Origin: Acetobacteraceae bacterium
GTDB lineage: Bacteria; Pseudomonadota; Alphaproteobacteria; Acetobacterales; Acetobacteraceae
Direction of reading: 5' to 3'
Length of the DNA stretch: 18,332 nucleotides
NCBI GenBank assembly: GCA_030039695.1
Contig: JASHVB010000190.1
Location: forward strand, 1 to 18,332
Part shown: piece by piece, positions 12,868 through 18,332 of the stretch
Layout of the letters: each line of letters begins with the position of its first letter
How positions within the stretch are numbered: the stretch's first letter is position 1
The notes under the pieces: generated by a model
What the model was told of the DNA's origin: nothing
What the model saw: the letters and a program-made list of their open reading frames with translations, nothing else
Database searches by the model: none
Program-made: the position numbers and the translations under genes

Positions 12868-14661
12868 TCAATGGTTGTTGCGTGACTCGCCCCGCGTCTC
12901 GAGCACGTTCAAATACAGCGTCGCCGGTTCCAAGCATGCGCCGGTGGCGAGCTGACCGACCATGGACCGGTAGATCTCCTCCCAGGGCGTCATGTTCGCC
13001 AGCTCCGGCGGCGTCCACGCCTTGCGACGGGCCTCCAGCTCGCCCGGCGGCAGCAACACGTCCACCTGGCGCGTGTTGAGGTCGATGCGAACGCGGTCGC
13101 CGGTCTGCAGCAGCGCCAACCCACCGCCGACCGCCGCCTCCGGTGAGACATTCAGGATCGATGGCGAGCCGGACGTACCGGATTGCCGTCCATCTCCCAT
13201 GGTTGGCAGCCCCAGGATGCCCCGCGTCAACATTGAGGCCGGCGGCTGCATGTTCACCACTTCGGCACTGCCCGGATAGCCGACCGGCCCGCAGTTACGG
13301 ATAATCAGGACCGCCTGGTCTTCCACGCCGAGTTCGGGGTCCTCGATGCGATGATGATAATCCTCAGGCCCTTCGAACACGATCGCCTTGCCTTCGAACA
13401 CGTTCGGATGCTCCGGATCGGACAGGAAGCGCGTGCGAAAATCCTGATCGATGACGCTGATCTTCATCACCGCTGAATCGAACAGATTGCCGGACATGAC
13501 GACATATCCGGCGGCGGGGAGCATGGGCTTGTCGTAGGCGCGGATCACTTCGCGGTCGCCCTCCCGCACATTGCGCAGATTCTCCGCCAGCGTCTTTCCG
13601 GTGACGGTCATCGCGTCCCCATGCAGCTTGCCCGCCTTCAGCAGCTCTTTCATCACCGCGGGCACGCCGCCAGCACGATGAAATTTCTCGCCGAGGAACC
13701 GTCCCGCCGGCTGCACGTCGCACAGCAGTGGAATCTCCGGACCCAACCGCTGCCAGTCATCCAGCGAGTGGTCCACGCCCATATGCCGCGCGATCGCCAC
13801 CATGTGGATCGGGCAGTTTGACGACGCGCCCAGTGCGGCTGCGGCGACCACCGCGTTCTCGAACGCTTTTTTGGTCATAATATCGGACGGGCGCAGGTTC
13901 TCCTTTACCATTTCCACGATGCGCTTGCCGGTTTCATAAGCGATCCAGCCACGCTCGCGGTACGGCGCCGGGATCGCCGCGCAGCCGGGCAGCGACATGC
14001 CGAGCGCCTCTGCCAGCGAGTTCATCGACGTAGCGGTGCCCATCGTGTTGCAATGGCCCACAGACGGTGCCGATGATGACACCATCTGCATGAATTCTTC
14101 GTAGTTGATCTTACCCTCAGCGAAGAGTTTGCGGCCTTCCCAAACGATCGTGCCGGACCCAGACAAGCGGCCCTGCCACCAGCCGTCCAGCATCGGCCCG
14201 CCAGACAGCACAATGGCCGGGATGTTCAAGGTCGCCGCACCCATCAGGCAGGCAGGCGTGGTCTTGTCGCACCCGGTGGTCAACACCACCCCGTCAATCG
14301 GGTAGCCGTGCAGCACTTCCACCAGCCCGAGATAAGCCAGGTTGCGATCGAGCGCTGCCGTGGGTCGCTTCCCGGTCTCTTGTATCGGATGCAGCGGAAA
14401 TTCCAACGGCACGCCGCCGCTAGCGCGGATGCCGTCGCGTACGCGCGACGCCAGCTCGATGTGATGTCGGTTGCAGGGAGACAGATCGGATCCGGTCTGG
14501 GCGATGCCAATGATCGGGTAGCCGCCTCGCAACTCATCGGGTGTGATGCCGTAATTCATGTAGCGCTCGAGATAGAGCGCCGTCATCGCAGGATCGGCCG
14601 GTTCATCGAACCAGCGGCGGGAACGCAGACGCTTGGGTCCGCTGCCGTTGTCTTTTGCCAT
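12868..14661 (-). CDS. IlvD/Edd-family dehydratase (sugar-acid or dihydroxy-acid dehydratase)
   Basis: IlvD/Edd enzymes dehydrate 2,3-dihydroxy acids (valine/isoleucine precursors) or sugar acids (gluconate, arabonate, xylonate) with an Fe-S cluster and Mg. The 597-residue product shows the three cluster Cys: C63 in [12 protein letters not shown]131 in [11 protein letters not shown] and C204 in [16 protein letters not shown]133 sits two residues after C131, at the position of the carboxylated Lys of arabonate/xylonate dehydratases. The C-terminal part has [20 protein letters not shown], containing the Ser thought to act as base. Length and the [10 protein letters not shown] segment favour the sugar-acid (pentonate) branch over true IlvD. 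ATG 14661 has GGAGG eight bases upstream; an in-frame ATG 21 codons earlier is less likely. It heads a same-strand row with the small secreted protein, monooxygenase and NIPSNAP. Confidence 0.92.
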   Translation of the reverse strand: MAKDNGSGPKRLRSRRWFDEPADPAMTALYLERYMNYGITPDELRGGYPIIGIAQTGSDLSPCNRHHIELASRVRDGIRASGGVPLEFPLHPIQETGKRPTAALDRNLAYLGLVEVLHGYPIDGVVLTTGCDKTTPACLMGAATLNIPAIVLSGGPMLDGWWQGRLSGSGTIVWEGRKLFAEGKINYEEFMQMVSSSAPSVGHCNTMGTATSMNSLAEALGMSLPGCAAIPAPYRERGWIAYETGKRIVEMVKENLRPSDIMTKKAFENAVVAAAALGASSNCPIHMVAIARHMGVDHSLDDWQRLGPEIPLLCDVQPAGRFLGEKFHRAGGVPAVMKELLKAGKLHGDAMTVTGKTLAENLRNVREGDREVIRAYDKPMLPAAGYVVMSGNLFDSAVMKISVIDQDFRTRFLSDPEHPNVFEGKAIVFEGPEDYHHRIEDPELGVEDQAVLIIRNCGPVGYPGSAEVVNMQPPASMLTRGILGLPTMGDGRQSGTSGSPSILNVSPEAAVGGGLALLQTGDRVRIDLNTRQVDVLLPPGELEARRKAWTPPELANMTPWEEIYRSMVGQLATGACLEPATLYLNVLETRGESRNNH

Positions 14662-15152
14662 GGTGCGATCCTCCCGAGCAATGGCGTAAAATGAACACTG
14701 GGCGTCAGGCCGCGACAGGGTCAAGCGGTGTCAGAATCTGGAAGGGCTCTAGCTTCTGCAATTGCTCGGACTGTACCGAGGGAGCCTGTGGGTGGACCTA
14801 TTCTCTCTCCGTCGCGCCGATGATCTCGCGCATGCCGACACCAATCCGGAATCAGGCCTACCCGTTAGTAAGAACAGCGATGACGACCGCCACGACCACG
14901 AAACCGGTGGCAATGGACTACGACCGCGTTCCCTGCCCTCACTCATGTCGCCAATATGAGCCTCCACCTGATCTGCCGAGATCCACGCGGCTTCGGATTG
15001 CACATGATCGCTCACTCCTCCAGCACTCGCTGCGCGCTCCTCGGGTGCATGCCTGTGCCGTTCGTCCCGATTGATCGCAGGCACCTTGCCCCGAAGTGCT
15101 TTCCGTCCGCTTAATGCTGCAACTGATCCCGCAGATCACCGGAGACAGAGCC
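14662..15152. other. Divergent intergenic region, remnant of a short coding tail
   Basis: About 490 bases lie between the dehydratase start (minus) and the SDR start (plus), so promoters for both should be here. On the minus strand 14833-14705 a frame reads MREIIGATERE, a TAG, then [20 protein letters not shown] before TGA at 14705-14707. This looks like a broken C-terminal tail of an unknown gene, 43 bases before the dehydratase start. Other open frames on both strands have no recognisable content. Confidence 0.35.
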
Positions 15153-15908
15153 GTGGCAGAGCGAACCCGCATCCTGGTTACGGGCGCTGCAAGCGGCATT
15201 GGCGCCGCGATCGGCCGCGCGCTCGCGTCGCCCGACACGGCGATGGTGCTGCACACGCGCCGCAACCGCGACGGCATCGAGTCCGTTGCGGCCGAACTGC
15301 GTCGCAAGGGCGCCCAAACCGCTGTCGCCTTGGGCGATCTTGCCGAGGCCGGTACTGCCGACGCTCTGGTTGCGGAGACCGTGGAACGGCTCAGCGGCTT
15401 GGACGTACTGATCAGCAACGCCGGCTTTGCCGACCGCACGCCGATCTCGTCACTGAGCGACGCGGCCATGCAGGCATCAGTCGAAGCCGTCCAGGGCGCA
15501 TTCTTCCGACTCGCCCGTGCCGCGATGCCCCATCTGCGCGCCGGCCGCAACCAGCGCGTGGTCGCGGTTTCCAGTCTCGTTGCGCACACGTTTCGCCCGG
15601 ACATCGCGGTGTTCCCGGCGTCCGCAGCCGCGAAGGCCGCGCTCGAGGCGCTGGTGCGCGCACTCGCGATCGAATTGGCACCATCCGGCGTGACTGTGAA
15701 TGCCGTCGTCCCGGGATTCATTCGTAAGGATGCGGGCGCCCACCGCGCCATCGACCCAGCCGTACTCGCGCAGCAAACGGCGCGCATTCCACTCGGCCGT
15801 ATTGGATCGCCTGCGGATGTCGCGGCGACTGTGGCATTCTTTGTGTCGCCGGCAGCGAATTACATCACCGGGCAAATCTTGCACGTGAATGGTGGGCTGG
15901 TCATCTGA
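15153..15908 (+). CDS. SDR family oxidoreductase, atypical active site
   Basis: The start is GTG 15153 with GGAGA seven bases upstream, giving 251 residues. Frames open further upstream, but the SDR fold begins at RILVTGAASGIGAAIG (cofactor loop TGAASGIG at 10-17). A SNAG motif at 88-91 replaces NNAG, and VAVSSLVAH supplies Ser141. At the place of the Tyr-x-x-x-Lys motif the sequence is FPASAAAKAAL: Lys161 is present, but the residue four before it is Ser157, not Tyr, and the loop is three residues longer than usual. The C-terminus (NYITGQILHVNGGLVI) is typical. The fold is FabG-like and NAD(P)-binding is expected, but catalysis may differ or be lost. It is convergent with cysK, 103 bases apart. 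Confidence 0.88.
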   Translation: MAERTRILVTGAASGIGAAIGRALASPDTAMVLHTRRNRDGIESVAAELRRKGAQTAVALGDLAEAGTADALVAETVERLSGLDVLISNAGFADRTPISSLSDAAMQASVEAVQGAFFRLARAAMPHLRAGRNQRVVAVSSLVAHTFRPDIAVFPASAAAKAALEALVRALAIELAPSGVTVNAVVPGFIRKDAGAHRAIDPAVLAQQTARIPLGRIGSPADVAATVAFFVSPAANYITGQILHVNGGLVI

Positions 15909-16011
15909 AATGCGTAGCTGCGAGGAACCGTTACTGTACGCGTGGTTGGTGCGTCGATGGCCGGGTCGAGCCATGCGATGAGGCGGAGGGCCGAGGTGTC
16001 ACGGCACCGTA

Positions 16012-17019
16012 CTATGCGACCATCCACCTCGGCAGCGGCAGGTTCTTCGAACGCAGAAACTCCAGATTAAACAGCTTCGACTGATAACGTGACCCTCCGT
16101 CGGCGAGGATCGTCACGACCGTGTGGCCGGGACCGAGCGACATGGCCACCCGCACCGCCGCGGCAATGTTGATCCCGGACGATGTGCCAACCGACAGCCC
16201 TTCGTGAATCAACACCTGATAAATCCAGTCCAGCGCCTCCCTGTCCGGAATGCGCTCCGCGTCGTCGATCGGCGCCCCTTCCAGGTTGGCCGTGACGCGG
16301 GAATTGCCGATGCCCTCAGTGATCGAGCTGCCTTGGATCGAGAGGTCGTTGTTTTTGATCCAGCCGTAGAGACCGCTGCCTTCAGGATCGGCCAGAACGA
16401 TGCGCACCGACGGCTTGCGCGCCTTTAGCGCCATGGCCACGCCGGCCAGCGTTCCACCGGTGCCGCACGAACAGGTGAAGGCGTCCACCTTGCCGTCGGT
16501 CTGTTCCCAGATTTCCACGCCGGTCGTTCGTTCATGGCCGACGCGGTTAGCCACGTTGTCGAACTGATTGGCCCAGACGCCGCCCATCTCCTCCGCCATG
16601 CGCCGCGACACATGCACGTAGTTGCCGGGATCACGATACGGCTTTGCCGGCACCAGCCGCAGATCGGCGCCGATCATGCGCAGGAAGTCGATCTTCTCCT
16701 TGCTCTGCGTCTCAGGCATCACAATGACGCTGCGATAGCCGCGGGCATTACCGACCAGGGTCAGGCCAATGCCGGTGTTGCCGGCGGTGCCTTCGACGAT
16801 GGTGCCGCCAGGTTGCAGCACACCGCGCTGTTCCGCGTCCTCGATGATGAAAAGGCCGGTGCGGTCCTTGACCGAGCCTCCGGGGCTCATGAATTCTGCC
16901 TTACCGAGGATGTTGCAGCCAGTCGCTTCCGACGCCCGACGCAATTTGACCAATGGCGTGTTGCCGATCGCGGCAGCCAGATCGTCGTCCCAGCGGGAAC
17001 CATGATACAAGCGGGTCAT
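16012..17019 (-). CDS. cysK: Cysteine synthase A (O-acetylserine sulfhydrylase), PLP-dependent
   Basis: The enzyme makes L-cysteine from O-acetylserine and sulfide in the cytoplasm. The 335-residue product has IGNTPLVKL near the N-terminus and Lys51 in GGSVKDR, the PLP Schiff-base lysine. EGTAGNTGIGL (76-86) is the substrate-binding loop, with TAGNTG instead of the commoner TSGNTG. CGTGGT (185-190) binds the PLP phosphate, and VGTSSG (277-282) contacts the PLP ring. ITEGIGNSRV corresponds to the EGIG segment. ATG 17019 has AGGA a few bases upstream; the frame is open for 31 further codons, but those overlap the divergent rhodanese start and are not protein-like. Cystathionine beta-synthase-type enzymes share this fold, but there is no CBS or heme domain here. 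Confidence 0.9.
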   Translation of the reverse strand: MTRLYHGSRWDDDLAAAIGNTPLVKLRRASEATGCNILGKAEFMSPGGSVKDRTGLFIIEDAEQRGVLQPGGTIVEGTAGNTGIGLTLVGNARGYRSVIVMPETQSKEKIDFLRMIGADLRLVPAKPYRDPGNYVHVSRRMAEEMGGVWANQFDNVANRVGHERTTGVEIWEQTDGKVDAFTCSCGTGGTLAGVAMALKARKPSVRIVLADPEGSGLYGWIKNNDLSIQGSSITEGIGNSRVTANLEGAPIDDAERIPDREALDWIYQVLIHEGLSVGTSSGINIAAAVRVAMSLGPGHTVVTILADGGSRYQSKLFNLEFLRSKNLPLPRWMVA

Positions 17020-17049
17020 CGCATCCTCATGCAGCGAAAGGGTTCCGAG
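17020..17049. other. Very short divergent gap between cysK and rhodanese
   Basis: Only 30 bases separate the two start codons, and they contain the ribosome sites of both genes (AGGA for cysK on the minus strand, AAAGGG at 17037-17042 for the rhodanese). Promoters for each gene must therefore lie within the other gene's 5' coding region. No inverted repeat is apparent in the gap. Confidence 0.6.
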
Positions 17050-17460
17050 ATGGTTGACAATGTGCCGCCCCGGCGGGTCTGGGAAGCCCTGCGTTCCAAT
17101 CAGCAGGCGCAACTGGTCGATGTGCGCACCGACGCGGAATGGAATTTCGTCGGTCTGCCTGATCTCTCATCGGCTGGAAAGCAGGTGGTACCGATCCAGT
17201 GGCAGGTCTACCCGACGATGGCGCGCAACGGCGCCTTCGTCGATCAGTTGAAGGAGGCAGGCTTCACGCCGGAACACCACATCTATTTCATCTGCCGCAG
17301 CGGCCAGCGCAGCTATGCCGCCGCGCAGGCTGCGCAGGACGCGGGTTTCCCGAACGCGTACAACGTCGCGGACGGGTTCGAGGGCGCACCCGATGCGGAC
17401 GGCCATCGCGGCCTAATGGCGGGATGGAAGGCGGAAGGGCTCCCCTGGCGTCAACGTTAG
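17050..17460 (+). CDS. Rhodanese-like sulfurtransferase, single domain
   Basis: The 136-residue product is a single rhodanese domain: VDVRTDAEWNFVGLPDL (23-39), IYFICRSGQRSYAAAQAAQD with active-site Cys82 in the loop C-R-S-G-Q-R-S, and NVADGFEGAPD near the end. The seven-residue loop starting at Cys is that of active sulfurtransferases, which carry sulfane sulfur as a persulfide. ATG 17050 has AAAGGG seven bases upstream. The frame continues far upstream, antisense to cysK, but that part carries no rhodanese sequence. It lies head to head with the cysteine synthase, so sulfur delivery or sulfide handling linked to cysteine synthesis is a reasonable inference. No signal peptide is seen. Confidence 0.92.
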   Translation: MVDNVPPRRVWEALRSNQQAQLVDVRTDAEWNFVGLPDLSSAGKQVVPIQWQVYPTMARNGAFVDQLKEAGFTPEHHIYFICRSGQRSYAAAQAAQDAGFPNAYNVADGFEGAPDADGHRGLMAGWKAEGLPWRQR

Positions 17461-17899
17461 GTTTACCGTTCCATTTCCAACACCGGGGCGGCGCTCGGCG
17501 CCCACCGAACCAGATACGCCTACATCGCGCGTCACGGCGACGCGCACGGCGAGAAACACGTCCCATCGTTACTGATAGGGCGAAGTTGATCCAGGTCAAT
17601 GGCGCGTTCCGCGGCGCATGGAACCAGGTCGGCTGCGGAACCGCTGCCGTGGCGATACCAGAACAGGTGGCTGTTCTTTGCAGGCGCAACCAAGCATGAA
17701 CGACCAGCCACAATTGTGGTCATCCGGTCGCGTTTGTTCAGCGATGTGGAACCCGACGAAGGAGAAGCCGCAGGCCCAGCACCAGTCGCCCCGCCGGTAA
17801 CGGTTGCTGCTATCCCCCGGTAACGACGCAGCCTCGCCGCACTCTGGACACCTCTGCCGTCCGTCTTAAGCTACCCGGACAAAGCAACGGGAGGGCGCA
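17461..17899. other. Intergenic stretch, no gene recognised
   Basis: About 440 bases lie between the rhodanese and the amidohydrolase. A short GC hairpin GGCGC-TCG-GCGCC lies about 30 bases after the rhodanese stop and could help end its transcript, but there is no T tract. Several short frames (for example from about 17696, MNDQPQLWSSGRVCSAMW) match nothing I know. The amidohydrolase promoter should lie near 17800-17880. Confidence 0.4.
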
Positions 17900-18332
17900 A
17901 TGGCCAGGCAATATAACCTGCTATCCGCCGATGGGCATCTCGAAGTACCGCCGGAACGGTGGACCCATCGCGTGCCAGCAAAGTACCGCGACCGGGCCCC
18001 GCACACCGTGCATCTGCCGGAGGGTGGCGATGCGCTGATGATTGAGGGCCAGCCGTTGCTGGAGGCCAATTTCCTCGACCTCCGCGCGGGACATGCGCCC
18101 GGCACCTGGCAACCGTTCGGCATCAAAGTCACCGACGCCGCCGGTACTGGCAGCCCGGAACAACGCGTGCGCGAGCAAGATCAGGACGGCATGGACGCGG
18201 AGATTCTGTTCGCCGCGATGGTCGCCGGCCCGGTGTTCTGGCGCAACATCGCGCATGACGAGGTCTATCGTGCGGTCATCCGCGCATACAACGACTGGCT
18301 TGGCGAAGAGTATTGCTCTTACGCCCCGGACC
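17900..18332 (+). CDS. Amidohydrolase family (TIM-barrel metal-dependent hydrolase), N-terminal part
   Basis: Frame open from ATG 17900 to the window end, 144 codons. The N-terminus NLLSADGHLEVPPERW contains the Asp-x-His pair (D11-G-H13) that binds metal in the amidohydrolase-2 / ACMSD-like group. Further on, EQDQDGMDAEILFAAM and RAVIRAYNDWLGEEYCSYAP match the region of these proteins where the second strand is followed by the N-D-W helix. ATG 17900 is supported by GGGAGG five bases upstream. The rest of the barrel with the remaining metal ligands is outside the window. These enzymes decarboxylate or hydrolyse aromatic and related acids, in keeping with a catabolic neighbourhood; the substrate is unknown. 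Confidence 0.88.
   Translation, partial: MARQYNLLSADGHLEVPPERWTHRVPAKYRDRAPHTVHLPEGGDALMIEGQPLLEANFLDLRAGHAPGTWQPFGIKVTDAAGTGSPEQRVREQDQDGMDAEILFAAMVAGPVFWRNIAHDEVYRAVIRAYNDWLGEEYCSYAPD

Noticed and set aside
15096..15152. Earlier ATG starts for the SDR
   Set aside because: GTG 15153 has GGAGA at ideal spacing and places the Rossmann strand close to the N-terminus as in homologues.
16534..17049. N-terminal extension of the rhodanese by about 170 codons
   Set aside because: This part is antisense to cysK and carries no rhodanese sequence; ATG 17050 has its own ribosome site.
1..18332. CRISPR array, tRNA, rRNA, or a defence or secretion system
   Set aside because: I saw no regularly spaced repeats, no convincing T-arm/anticodon pattern and no nuclease, toxin-antitoxin or phage-defence domains on either strand.

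Overview
The window is high-GC DNA of alphaproteobacterial character. This rests on the strong G/C third-position bias of the intact genes, an IS66-family element end, a hopanoid C-3 methylase (HpnR) gene, a palindrome resembling those scattered through alphaproteobacterial genomes, and a DUF6429/IS66 association. An acetic-acid-bacterium relative (Acetobacteraceae) would fit, but that is inference from gene content only.

Left part (1-5600) looks like a decaying accessory region. It opens with the last 39 codons of an IS66 TnpC transposase and a frameshifted DUF6429 passenger gene. The IS end lies near 557, inside the 3' end of a minus-strand hpnR-like gene, so the last 15 codons of that gene are IS-encoded. 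Just upstream of hpnR, overlapping by ATGA, is a shortened MlaC/HpnM-like periplasmic protein gene. Then come a two-TM protein and a small secreted protein, both unrecognised. A LysR N-terminal stub and a frameshifted, truncated short-chain dehydrogenase (SDR) face each other across what looks like a deletion scar. About 1.4 kb follows with only doubtful frames.

Middle part (5600-9760) holds a small lipoprotein, an intergenic segment with a perfect 16+16 palindrome and direct repeats, an intact periplasmic HtrA/Deg-type protease with two PDZ domains, an empty stretch, and an SDR divergent from an HxlR-type regulator with a candidate operator between them.

Right part (9760-18332) is mostly intact metabolic genes. 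A minus-strand row runs IlvD/Edd-type sugar-acid dehydratase, a tiny His/Tyr-rich secreted protein, a luciferase-like flavin monooxygenase, and a two-domain NIPSNAP protein. It ends in two hairpins, and beyond them is a frameshifted unidentified reading frame. On the other side of the dehydratase are an SDR lacking the usual catalytic Tyr, a cysteine synthase facing a rhodanese head to head with only 30 bp between starts (a small sulfur-metabolism pair), and the start of an amidohydrolase that runs off the window. The enzymes suggest catabolism of a small organic acid or xenobiotic, but no substrate can be named from sequence. I see no CRISPR array, tRNA, rRNA or defence system.
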